From an uncultured Eubacteriales bacterium (GTDB lineage: Bacteria; Bacillota; Clostridia; Oscillospirales; Acutalibacteraceae), in NCBI GenBank assembly GCA_934486915.1, contig CAKSRC010000017.1, positions 1 through 28,087 of the forward strand: a stretch of 28,087 nucleotides of DNA. Reading direction: 5' to 3'. A program made the position numbers and the translations under genes. Below are positions 9,301-16,297 of this stretch, piece after piece. Position 1 is the stretch's first letter, and each line of letters starts with the position of its first letter. Under the pieces are notes generated by a model. The model worked only from the letters and a program-made list of their open reading frames with translations, was not told where the DNA came from and did no database searches.

Positions 9301-10664
9301 AAGACAACGTATTTAAGGCGGGTACAATAGGTACAATAGCGGAAAAGACAGGTATAGGTTTTGTTAAAAAATATGAAGAGACAATCTTGGGCAGACCTCT
9401 TCATAAAGCTGAGGAATTAAGGTTAGCTGCAGGGTGTACCGGGGTAAAAAGGACTACAGGCCAGCATCCCGGCGGTATGGTAGTTGTACCAAAAGGTATG
9501 GAGGTTTATGATTTTTGTCCGGTTCAAAGGCCGGCTAATGACCAAAATTCCGATAATATTACCACCCACTTTGACTTCCATTCAATACATGATACAATAT
9601 GCAAGCTTGATGAACTTGGACATGATGTTCCTACAATATATAAATATCTTGAGGATCTTACTGGCATATCAGTTATGGACGTTTCTATGAGCGATCCCGA
9701 GGTTATGTCATTATTTACATCTACAAAAGCTTTAGGTGTAGAACCTGAGGATATAGACTCCGAGACAGGTACTTTCTCTCTACCAGAGGTTGGTACATCA
9801 TTTGTACGTCAAATGATGATAGATGCTAAACCAAAAACCTTTTCCGACTTGCTTCAAATATCAGGATTATCACACGGGACCGATGTTTGGCTTGGAAATG
9901 CTCAAGATTTAATAAAAAATAATGTTTGCACTATATCCGAGGTTATAGGAACGAGAGACAGCATAATGACATATCTCTTGCACAAAAATCTAGAACCTAA
10001 AATGGCATTTAAAATTATGGAAATCGTTAGGAAGGGTAAGGCTACTAAACTTCTTACACAAGAACATATAAATGCTATGAAAGATCACGGTGTGCCGGAT
10101 TGGTATATTGATTCATGCATGAAAATTAAGTATATGTTCCCAAAAGCTCATGCGGCGGCATACATGATTTCTACTCTACGATTGGGTTGGTATAAGGTTC
10201 ATAGGCCTATTGAATATTATGCAGCATATTTTACTGTGCGTGGTGAAGACTTTGACGGCGCTTTAGTTATAAACGGATTATCCGCAGTAAACAAAAAGAT
10301 GGAAGAAATTAAACTCAAGGGTAAAGAGGCAACAGCAAAGGAAAATGCTTCATATGCTACTTTACAAATAGTCAAAGAGATGATGGCAAGAGGTATAGAG
10401 GTTTTACCAATAGATTTGTATAAATCAAGTTCTTATAGATATCTAATAGAAGACGGTAAAATAAGACTTCCGTTTTCCGCTATTGCCGGGATAGGTGAGG
10501 CCGCAGCTAAAAACTTAGAAGAAGCTAAAAATGGTGGACCATATATATCTATCGATGATCTTCAAGTTAGATCTAAGGTTTCAAAATCAGTTATAGAAAA
10601 TCTAGAGGCTATAGGTGCACTAAAAGATTTGCCAAAAAGCAGCCAGATAAGTCTTTTTGGATAA
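6309..10664 (+). CDS. polC: DNA polymerase III PolC-type alpha subunit with proofreading exonuclease
   Basis: Replicative DNA polymerase of low-GC Gram-positives. The order of domains over 1451 residues is an N-terminal domain, an OB fold (about 220-325), a PHP domain starting at HLHT (about 345) and interrupted by a DEDDh exonuclease, then the polymerase core. Exonuclease residues are D437 and E439 in FDIETTG, and H576/D581 in HHRAVDD. The zinc site is C921, C924, C946 and C949. The catalytic DxD is D975/D977 in PDIDLNF. The protein ends in QISLFG, a beta-clamp binding motif of the QxSLF type. ATG 6309 has no ribosome site, whereas in-frame TTG 6318 has AAGGAT (6305-6310) ahead of it and may be the true start (1448 residues). 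Confidence 0.98.
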   Translation: MDILISFLDFFKPYINDLNVSDGEIESMVIDSKNRKLTIDVAFSQLVKRRMLFDTEKRLANSKLNLNIVNINPKFPGNSFDISYYDDLVELLTQKISMVKPIFAGSSASYDNNTLTISLMHGSKHLLESKRIDKELSKLILNEFGINVAVKFDGVLEVDSNSSNYIDKKLRLEEKQRRESIVENIEIYESKMKVRPKPKTKADTTIEVRKGKTLFPSIIKDSAQNIYGGLIKGNEIRIEQVMPDSGSVIIWGDIFSKDCRETRDGKRKIYSINITDYTGSITLKIIEEKEKCKSLDSLDKGNTILVKGEISYDKYDREIVLRPRSINSVQKVRVEDKSPEKRVELHLHTNMSSMDGINPAGDLIKRAYEWGHKAIAITDHGVAQAFPDAMNQVNSIKKAGGNIKVIYGVEAYFVDDAVNAVSKEADLPLEGEYVCFDIETTGLSPLKERITEIGAVRIVDGKVKDQFSTFVNPQMNIPAKITELTGITDAMVKDAPLENEAVKKFLEFCGENTVLVAHNAPFDISFIRAAAKRNDIPFDNVFIDTVPMCRALLKDIKNCKLDTVVKYLKLPSFNHHRAVDDSIALAGIFINLINRLKDERAVSNIKEINSKLVSNDIKKIPSFHQVILVKNKVGLKNLYKLISKAHLDYFYKKPRIPKTELIKHREGLIIGSACEAGQLFRAITSGVPFNELCNIAKFYDYLEIQPIGNNGFMLRENMVENEEQLRDFNRTIVKLGEKLNIPVVATCDVHFMDPHESQYRKILMAGQGYSDADNQAPLYFRTTKEMLEEFSYLGEEKAYEVVVKNTNLIADMVEEVSPIPEGVYPPFIEGAEEDLVRITWQRAKERYGDPLPDIVYKRLDRELSSITKHGFSVLYMTAQKLVADSEAHGYLVGSRGSVGSSFVATISGISEVNPLCPHYICPKCKNSEFITDGSYGSGFDLPDKNCPVCGTAYLRDGHDIPFETFLGFDGDKTPDIDLNFSGEYQSSSHRYTETLFGKDNVFKAGTIGTIAEKTGIGFVKKYEETILGRPLHKAEELRLAAGCTGVKRTTGQHPGGMVVVPKGMEVYDFCPVQRPANDQNSDNITTHFDFHSIHDTICKLDELGHDVPTIYKYLEDLTGISVMDVSMSDPEVMSLFTSTKALGVEPEDIDSETGTFSLPEVGTSFVRQMMIDAKPKTFSDLLQISGLSHGTDVWLGNAQDLIKNNVCTISEVIGTRDSIMTYLLHKNLEPKMAFKIMEIVRKGKATKLLTQEHINAMKDHGVPDWYIDSCMKIKYMFPKAHAAAYMISTLRLGWYKVHRPIEYYAAYFTVRGEDFDGALVINGLSAVNKKMEEIKLKGKEATAKENASYATLQIVKEMMARGIEVLPIDLYKSSSYRYLIEDGKIRLPFSAIAGIGEAAAKNLEEAKNGGPYISIDDLQVRSKVSKSVIENLEAIGALKDLPKSSQISLFG

Positions 10665-10682
10665 AATATGCAAAGGGGATAG

Positions 10683-11831
10683 GTGATTATAATATTGAAA
10701 AACGATAAAAATATTAAAATAGGGATTATTTTAATAAGTTATGCGATGCTCTTGTATTTTGCCCTATCAAATTTAGGATGGATATATGGAGTACTTGGAA
10801 ATATTGGTATTATTGTTGCTCCATTTTTATATGGTTTTGTCATTGCCTATCTTTTAAACTCACCATTTGAGTTTTTTAGAAAAAAGGTTTTTATAAATTT
10901 AGATAAAACTAAGTTTAAGAACTTAAAAAATATGCTTTCATTAGTTATGACTTATATAATGGCCTTTGGCGTAATCTCCATACTTATGGTTGTTATCGTA
11001 CCTCAATTAATATCGAGCATTAACCAATTAATTAATAATTTTTCCGAATATCTTAACTCACTTGAAATATTAATTTTAGAAACAAGTTATAAATTTAAAA
11101 TAAATCCTGATATAATAAACCATTTTAGAGAGACCCTATTAGATTCTCTAAATAACTTTGATGAATTTGTGAATGTCGTGTTTCCTCACATATTTAACTT
11201 TACCAAGTCGTTTACTTCAGGTTTATATAATTGGATAATAGGAATTATTGTTTCTATATATTACTTGGCAAGCAAAGAAAAACTTTTAGATCAACTAAAT
11301 AAGTTATGTTATTCTGTTATTCCGGATAAGTTTTTAAGTAAATTTTTAGAAATCAGTCACCTTACTAATTCTAAGTTTGGACAGTTTATAGTTGGCAAAT
11401 TACTTGACTCTCTTGTAATAGGAATATTGTGCTTTTTAGGAATGTCAATTTTAAATATACCTTATGCAGTTTTAATAAGCGTCATAGTAGGATGTACAAA
11501 TGTAATACCATTCTTTGGTCCGTTTATTGGAGCAATCCCAAGTGCGTTTATATTATTGATAGTAGATCCTATAAAAGCATTCTGGTTTATTATCTTTATA
11601 TTTGTTTTGCAGCAGCTTGATGGCAATGTTATAGGCCCCAAAATTATTGGCGACTCCATTGGAATATCCGGGATATGGATAATGTTCAGCGTTATAATAG
11701 GTGGGGGATTGTTTGGTGTTGTTGGAATGATAGTTGGTGTACCTATTTTTGCTGTAATTTATAGCCTAGTATCCGATTTTGTTAATAAAAGATTAGAAAA
11801 CTCAAAATATGACAAAACTACGCAATCATAA
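10683..11831 (+). CDS. AI-2E family transporter (TqsA/YdiK/PerM-like membrane protein)
   Basis: Integral membrane protein of the AI-2E transporter family, which includes proposed autoinducer-2 exporters and Na+/H+ antiporters; the substrate cannot be read from sequence. The 382 residues contain about eight hydrophobic segments, with two near the N-terminus, a soluble central stretch (about 95-190) and the conserved C-terminal half. That half shows PFFGPFIGAIPSA, QQLDGNVIGPKIIGDSIG and the glycine-rich GVVGMIVGVP. It follows polC by 18 nt and is the last gene before the operon terminator. GTG 10683 is crowded by AAAGGGG (10672-10678). In-frame TTG 10695, with AGGTGA at 10681-10686, is an equally good or better start. 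Confidence 0.88.
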   Translation: MIIILKNDKNIKIGIILISYAMLLYFALSNLGWIYGVLGNIGIIVAPFLYGFVIAYLLNSPFEFFRKKVFINLDKTKFKNLKNMLSLVMTYIMAFGVISILMVVIVPQLISSINQLINNFSEYLNSLEILILETSYKFKINPDIINHFRETLLDSLNNFDEFVNVVFPHIFNFTKSFTSGLYNWIIGIIVSIYYLASKEKLLDQLNKLCYSVIPDKFLSKFLEISHLTNSKFGQFIVGKLLDSLVIGILCFLGMSILNIPYAVLISVIVGCTNVIPFFGPFIGAIPSAFILLIVDPIKAFWFIIFIFVLQQLDGNVIGPKIIGDSIGISGIWIMFSVIIGGGLFGVVGMIVGVPIFAVIYSLVSDFVNKRLENSKYDKTTQS

Positions 11832-11848
11832 TATTTGAGGATTTATTA

Positions 11849-11880
11849 TAAGAGCTCCAATAAAGGAGCTCTTAATTTTT
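11849..11880 (+). terminator. Intrinsic terminator of the pyrH-polC operon
   Basis: A 10-bp perfect stem (11849-11858 with 11865-11874, core GAGCTCC/GGAGCTC) has a 6-nt loop AATAAA and a run of five T (11876-11880). It closes the housekeeping operon 17 nt after the AI-2E gene. The next start codon lies only 15 nt beyond, and I found no convincing promoter in between, so partial readthrough into the next gene is possible. Confidence 0.88.
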
Positions 11881-11895
11881 AAAAAGGGGAATTTT

Positions 11896-12651
11896 ATGAA
11901 TAATATTATTAAAATGCCGAATTTACCTCAAGGACAAGTTAGTTGCCTATTAATGTCTGGGGAATATGAGGAGGTTTGTAAAAAAGTTGAAGATTTAAAT
12001 ATAAAGGTTATCAAAACTAAACATCACAAAAGTTTGCCACCAAGTGAAGCTTACCATGCAGATTTGCAATGTCAACATCTAGGTTACAATAAAATAATGT
12101 TAGATGAGGGTAACACTTACTTAGAAAAAATATTGTCATTAGAAGGTTTTGAAATAACATATACAAAGAAAAGCCTTAATAACTTTTATCCTAATAATGT
12201 ACTGTTAAATTCATCAACATTGAAAGATTGTGTTATACTAAATCAAAAAACTATCGACCCAAACCTAATAGATTCCTATAAAAAGAAAAAACTAAACTTC
12301 ATAAACGTGAAGCAAGGCTATGCAAAATGCTCCACGGCTATTATTAATAGTAATTCTATAATTACATCGGATCCGTCTATTCATAAAAATGCAAAAGAAT
12401 ATAATATAGAGGTGCTTAAAATAGTTCCGGGACACATAGAATTACCGGGATATAATTACGGATTCATAGGTGGAGCCTGCAGCCTTATAGATAAAAACAA
12501 AATTTTATTTATAGGTGACATTAACACCCATCCTGACGCTAAGGCCATTTGTGATTTTATAAGTTATAGAAATATAGAAATAGTTAATCTCATTCCTAAT
12601 AAGAGATTATTGGATATTGGTGGCATGATACCATTAAAACAATGTACTTGA
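11896..12651 (+). CDS. DUF6873-type protein, probable guanidine-modifying-enzyme (GME) fold
   Basis: A 251-residue cytoplasmic protein that I recognise as a likely DUF6873 family member, a clostridial group related in fold to arginine and agmatine deiminases. The internal pattern fits a repeated propeller fold: YHADLQCQHLG (53-63), SIITSDPSIHKNA (154-166), PGHIELPGYNYGFIGGACSL (178-197) and LFIGDINTHPDA (204-215). The final DIGGMIPL lies where deiminases carry GGG-x-x-x-C, and I see no cysteine at the matching position, although C250 is next to last. Enzyme activity is therefore doubtful. ATG 11896 has AAGGGGA 5 nt upstream. The gene lies between a terminator and the recombinase promoter, whose -35 overlaps its stop codon. 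The real function is unknown. Confidence 0.75.
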   Translation: MNNIIKMPNLPQGQVSCLLMSGEYEEVCKKVEDLNIKVIKTKHHKSLPPSEAYHADLQCQHLGYNKIMLDEGNTYLEKILSLEGFEITYTKKSLNNFYPNNVLLNSSTLKDCVILNQKTIDPNLIDSYKKKKLNFINVKQGYAKCSTAIINSNSIITSDPSIHKNAKEYNIEVLKIVPGHIELPGYNYGFIGGACSLIDKNKILFIGDINTHPDAKAICDFISYRNIEIVNLIPNKRLLDIGGMIPLKQCT

Positions 12652-12676
12652 CTTATTTTAGGAATTGTTATATACT
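12648..12676 (+). promoter_or_regulatory. sigma-A type promoter of the recombinase gene
   Basis: TTGACT (12648-12653) and TATACT (12671-12676) are spaced by 17 bases, one mismatch each from consensus. The -35 overlaps the stop codon of the DUF6873 gene. The -10 is the first part of the large palindrome at 12670-12715, so any protein that binds the palindrome would block this promoter. The expected transcript starts near 12683, inside the repeat. Confidence 0.75.
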
Positions 12677-12715
12677 GAATTATACAAAATACATATTTTG
12701 TATAATTCAGTATAT
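12670..12715. repeat. Perfect 22-bp inverted repeat with a 2-nt spacer, over the -10 and start site
   Basis: The left arm (12670-12691) begins ATATACTGAA and ends ACAAAATA. The right arm (12694-12715) is its exact reverse complement, and only CA (12692-12693) separates them. No T-run follows, so it is not a normal terminator. Because transcription should begin inside the left arm, the RNA would carry only the inner 8-9 bp of the hairpin, which points to a DNA-level role. The inner part reads TTATACAAAA, TACATA, TTTTGTATAA, that is, two 10-bp arms around 6 bp, resembling a Xer recombination site. Operator and recombination site are both possible. Confidence 0.9.
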
Positions 12716-12744
12716 CAAAGTACTTACTAGGAGGATTTTATTTA

Positions 12745-13725
12745 ATGATAGACACTTCTTATGACGCTCCACAAGTAATTAGAGAATATTTAGGTTATAT
12801 AAAAACTATAAAAGGAAAATCTAAATTAACCGCAGCAGAATATTATACTGACCTTAGAACATTTTTTAGATATATAAAACTCAAGCGTAACTTAGTAGAT
12901 GCAAATACGGAGTTTGAGGATATAAAAATAAATGATGTGGACATCGATCTTATTAAAACTATAACATTGATGGACATATTTGAATACATGAATTATCTAG
13001 TTGATGAACGACAAAATTCAGCGTCTACCAGAGCTAGAAAGTCTTCAAGCCTAAGATCGTTTTTTAAATATTTAACCAACAAGACAGGTCAATTAAGTTA
13101 CAATCCTTTGCAGGAACTTGAATTACCAAAGATTAAATCTTCCCTACCTAAATTTTTGACTTTAGAGCAAAGTATCGATTTACTTAAAAGTGTTAATGGA
13201 TCTTATAAGGAACGTGACTACTGCATATTAGTGTTATTTCTAAATTGTGGTATGCGTCTTTCTGAACTCGTTGGAATAAATCTAAAGGATATTAGTTCAA
13301 ACAATACTATAAAAATTACTGGTAAAGGCAATAAAGAGCGAATAATATATTTAAATGAAGCTTGCATAAATGCGATAAATTCGTATATGAAGGTTCGACC
13401 TACAGAAAAATTAGCAGGAAAAGACAGAGATGCCCTATTTATAAGCAGAAATCATAAAAGAATTAGTCCTAAAACTGTACAATATATAGTAAAAAAGTAC
13501 TTAGCTCGTATAGATTTAGATAAACAAGGATATTCAACCCACAAATTAAGACACACGGCCGCGACATTAATGTATCAATACGGTGAAGTAGATATAAGAA
13601 TATTAAAAGATATTTTAGGCCATGAAAATTTGGGTACCACTCAAATATATACACACGTTTCTGATAAGCAAATGAAAGAGGCAGCTAAATCGAATCCTCT
13701 CTCTAACATAAATATAAATCAGTGA
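12745..13725 (+). CDS. xerC: Tyrosine recombinase, XerC/XerD-like
   Basis: Site-specific tyrosine recombinase of 326 residues. The N-terminal SAM-like core-binding domain (about 8-115) is followed by the catalytic domain. All catalytic residues are visible: R171 in CGMRLSEL, K194 in ITGKGNKER, H266 and R269 in STHKLRHTAA, H293 in LGHENLGTT and nucleophile Y302 in IYTHV. Xer proteins resolve chromosome dimers at dif, while related enzymes move elements. It is about 25-30 residues longer than E. coli XerC/D, mainly in a loop at 48-75 of the core-binding domain, a form I associate with Ruminococcaceae-like clostridia. AGGAGGA (12729-12735) lies 9 nt before ATG 12745. The gene is transcribed alone, from a promoter overlaid by a large palindrome. 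Confidence 0.9.
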   Translation: MIDTSYDAPQVIREYLGYIKTIKGKSKLTAAEYYTDLRTFFRYIKLKRNLVDANTEFEDIKINDVDIDLIKTITLMDIFEYMNYLVDERQNSASTRARKSSSLRSFFKYLTNKTGQLSYNPLQELELPKIKSSLPKFLTLEQSIDLLKSVNGSYKERDYCILVLFLNCGMRLSELVGINLKDISSNNTIKITGKGNKERIIYLNEACINAINSYMKVRPTEKLAGKDRDALFISRNHKRISPKTVQYIVKKYLARIDLDKQGYSTHKLRHTAATLMYQYGEVDIRILKDILGHENLGTTQIYTHVSDKQMKEAAKSNPLSNININQ

Positions 13726-13738
13726 TAAAATGATAAAT

Positions 13739-13770
13739 AAAAAGGAGAGCTTCATATGGCTCCCCTTTTT
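13739..13770. terminator. Bidirectional terminator between convergent transcription units
   Basis: The arms 13739-13750 and 13759-13770 pair (AAAAAGG-A-GAGC with GCTC-C-CCTTTTT) with one A-C mismatch and an 8-nt loop TTCATATG. A T-run follows on the + strand (13766-13772), and an A-rich run (13735-13743) gives the T-run for the - strand. It serves the recombinase gene from the left and the polysaccharide cluster from the right, whose last stop codon is at 13802. Confidence 0.85.
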
Positions 13771-13801
13771 TTATTTGAATTATTATTCGCTCCCGATTTC
13801 C

Positions 13802-14878
13802 TTAAAAAGAGCCTTTCATATCAATTGATGCAAAATCATTTAATGGTAACTTGACCGGCAACCCTGTCTTCTTAGATTTATACATTGCTAATATAAGTTC
13901 TACTGCCTTTTTACCTTCTTCACCGTTAACCAACGGTTCAGTACCATTTTTTATTGCACTAATTACATCTTCATATAGTCTTGAGTGTCCAAAGCCATAG
14001 ACATTTTTGGGTACCTCTTTACAATTTTCTTTTATATATTTATCTTCTTCGGTACTGTCTGCAAAATCCCATTCCTCAATTAGGTTAACAGATTTTCCAC
14101 CTGCCTTAACTGTACCTTTTTCTCCAAATATATACAAAGTTTCTTCTAAATTTTTAGGATATACATTTACTGTCCCCTCAAATAAACCATAGCTGCCATT
14201 TTTAGCTTTTATAAGTGCTAAACCTAAATCTTCCGCTTCTATATATTCATGTTGTTTATTATCAGTATAAGAAAATACCTCGTCAATATCTCCCAACATC
14301 CATTGCATCAAATCTGCATTATGTACGCATTGATTCATTAGACATCCACCATCAGATTCCCACTTACCACGCCATTTTGCCTGATTATAATACTCCTTAC
14401 CTCTATTCCACCTAACGTGAGCCGCTATATGGGATATTTGTCCGAATCTATTATTTTCAATTGCTTTTCTAATTGCCAAAATAGATTTGTTAAACCTATT
14501 TTGGTGACAAGCACATAAAACCTTATGATGTTTCTTGGCAGTTTCTATAAGTAAATCAGCATCATCGATACTCATAGCCATAGGCTTTTCTATTATTACA
14601 TTACAATCATGTTCCAAGCAAAAAAGTCCTATTTCTGCATGGATGCCAGAGTCTGTTGCTATTGCTACAAGGTCAGGCTTTTCCTTTATTATCATTTCCC
14701 TGTAATCTGTATATTTGTTTATGTTTTTACTATATCCGCATCTATTTAAAGCAATATCAATATTTTCAGGTACAATATCACAGGCTGCTACAAAATCCAA
14801 ATCTTTGTTATTATTCATAACAGAAGCAATATGATTAACAGAGATTCTGCCGGTACCAATTATAGTATATTTTATCAC
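13802..14878 (-). CDS. wlbA: Gfo/Idh/MocA oxidoreductase, WlbA-like UDP-GlcNAc-uronate 3-dehydrogenase
   Basis: Probable NAD-dependent oxidation of C3 of UDP-N-acetylglucosaminuronic acid, giving the 3-keto sugar for transamination. The 358 residues show an N-terminal Rossmann motif IIGTGRISVNH (6-16), the family EKP (K98) and a catalytic H186 in MNQCVHNADL. The blocks EYYNQAKWRGKWESDGG, EAEDLG, VYPKNLEETLYIFGEKG and VNLIEEWDF look much more like Bordetella WlbA than like sugar-alcohol dehydrogenases of the superfamily. The start is GTG 14878, with GAGGTGAGG upstream. It is the last gene of the cluster, 90 nt after the WbpA-like dehydrogenase that would make its substrate. The exact substrate is inferred from context and motif likeness. 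Confidence 0.8.
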   Translation of the reverse strand: MIKYTIIGTGRISVNHIASVMNNNKDLDFVAACDIVPENIDIALNRCGYSKNINKYTDYREMIIKEKPDLVAIATDSGIHAEIGLFCLEHDCNVIIEKPMAMSIDDADLLIETAKKHHKVLCACHQNRFNKSILAIRKAIENNRFGQISHIAAHVRWNRGKEYYNQAKWRGKWESDGGCLMNQCVHNADLMQWMLGDIDEVFSYTDNKQHEYIEAEDLGLALIKAKNGSYGLFEGTVNVYPKNLEETLYIFGEKGTVKAGGKSVNLIEEWDFADSTEEDKYIKENCKEVPKNVYGFGHSRLYEDVISAIKNGTEPLVNGEEGKKAVELILAMYKSKKTGLPVKLPLNDFASIDMKGSF

Positions 14879-14968
14879 GTATACCTCACCTCATTAGTAA
14901 AAATTGCAATATATTTTAATGATTAATTATTTTCACTAATATTAATATATAATTTTAGTGTTTATATT

Positions 14969-16282
14969 TTAAAGCAATTCTATATTTTCTCTATTTGAAA
15001 TGTTCTTCATAGCATTTTTAGTGTCAAAAATAAACTTAGCAGATTTTGATACCATCTCATAATCAATATTAGTGTGAGCTGTTGTGATTACCACTAGATC
15101 GTATTGTGATATTATGTCGTTATCTATTTTTTCTATGCTACGAAATACATTTCCATCATACTTGTATTCCTTTACATAAGGATCATAATAGTCTACTTTT
15201 GATCCTACCTCTTTAAATTCTTCTATAACGTTAATTGCAGGACTTTCCCTATAATCATCAATATCCTGCTTATATGCTACGCCAAGAATTAACACCCTTG
15301 AACCATTAAGAGACTTTCTAAATTTATTCAAAATTTTCCCTGCACGTTCAACGCAGTACTCCGGCATCCTATCATTAACCATCATAGATGACTCTATCAT
15401 TGATGTATGGAATCCATACTCTCTAGCTTTCCATGATAAGTAGTACGGGTCAAGTGGTATGCAATGTCCGCCCAGTCCAGGTCCCGGATAAAATGCCTGG
15501 AATCCGTATGGTTTTGTTTTTGCGGCATCTATTACTTCCCAAATATTTATTCCCATTTTATCACAAAGCATTGAAAGCTCATTTACTAATCCAATGTTTA
15601 CATTTCTATAAGTATTTTCAAGAATTTTTTCCATTTCAGCTACTGCAGGAGATGAAACCTCCTTTACATCGCCTTGTAGAACCGCTCTATACATATGCGC
15701 TATAACCTCTGTGGCATCTTTACCTATTGCTCCAACAACCTTAGGTGTATTTTTCGTTTTATATATTAAATTTCCCGGATCAACTCGTTCAGGAGAAAAT
15801 CCTAAGTAAAAATCCCTTCCACACTCTAATCCTGACCCTTTTTCAAGAATCGGTTTAATAAGATCCTCCGTTGTCCCAGGATATGTAGTACTCTCTAAAA
15901 CTACCATCGTACCTTTTTTTAGATACTTAGATATTGATTCAGCTGATGATTTAACATAACTTATATTGGGCTGTTGATGCTTGTCCAATGGAGTTGGAAC
16001 ACATATTGCTATAAAATCAACGTCTTTTATAAATGAAAAGTCCGTCGTTGCTGAAAGCATACCGCTTTTTACGATTTGCTTTAAATCCTCATTGACAACA
16101 TCACCAATATAATTTTCTCCATTATTAACCATATCAACTTTTTTACTTTGTACATCAAAACCTATAGTTTTAAAACCGGATTTAGCCTTTTCAACTGCAA
16201 GAGGTAAACCAACATATCCAAGACCAATGACACCAACGACTATTTCTCTTTTATCAATCTTATTCAATAACATATCCTTCAC
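14969..16282 (-). CDS. wbpA: Nucleotide sugar 6-dehydrogenase, WbpA-like (UDP-GlcNAc to UDP-GlcNAcA)
   Basis: Two-step NAD-dependent oxidation of the C6 hydroxyl of a UDP-HexNAc to the uronic acid. The 437-residue protein has the full UDP-glucose/GDP-mannose dehydrogenase layout. The NAD-binding motif is GLGYVGLP (20-27), followed by CVPTPLD and ESTTYPGTTE. The central helix contains EMEKILENTYRNVNI (K219, N223), and the catalytic cysteine C274 lies in GPGLGGHCIPLDP. The final domain carries GVAYKQDIDDYRESPA. The PGPGLGGHCIPLDPYYL form suits the UDP-N-acetylhexosamine subgroup (WbpA, TviB) better than UDP-glucose enzymes. The start GTG 16282 has AGGAT 8 nt upstream. TTG 16267, preceded by AAGGA, is also possible. 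It works with the WlbA- and WbpE-like genes here. Confidence 0.88.
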   Translation of the reverse strand: MKDMLLNKIDKREIVVGVIGLGYVGLPLAVEKAKSGFKTIGFDVQSKKVDMVNNGENYIGDVVNEDLKQIVKSGMLSATTDFSFIKDVDFIAICVPTPLDKHQQPNISYVKSSAESISKYLKKGTMVVLESTTYPGTTEDLIKPILEKGSGLECGRDFYLGFSPERVDPGNLIYKTKNTPKVVGAIGKDATEVIAHMYRAVLQGDVKEVSSPAVAEMEKILENTYRNVNIGLVNELSMLCDKMGINIWEVIDAAKTKPYGFQAFYPGPGLGGHCIPLDPYYLSWKAREYGFHTSMIESSMMVNDRMPEYCVERAGKILNKFRKSLNGSRVLILGVAYKQDIDDYRESPAINVIEEFKEVGSKVDYYDPYVKEYKYDGNVFRSIEKIDNDIISQYDLVVITTAHTNIDYEMVSKSAKFIFDTKNAMKNISNRENIELL

Positions 16283-16297
16283 AAAAACACATCCTAT

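Noticed and set aside
12670..12715. Reading the large palindrome as an intrinsic terminator for the DUF6873 gene
   Set aside because: The stem is almost entirely A-T, no T-run follows on either side, and the promoter and start site overlap it.
12700..12740. A divergent - strand promoter arising from the mirrored TATACT in the right arm of the palindrome
   Set aside because: There is no -35-like sequence at the right distance (the matching positions read AATCCT on the - strand), and no leftward gene would be served.
14895..14965. A weak inverted repeat CACTAA/TTAGTG between the two dehydrogenase genes, possibly a terminator or attenuator
   Set aside because: There are only six pairs with a long AT loop and no T-run; chance is sufficient in such AT-rich DNA.
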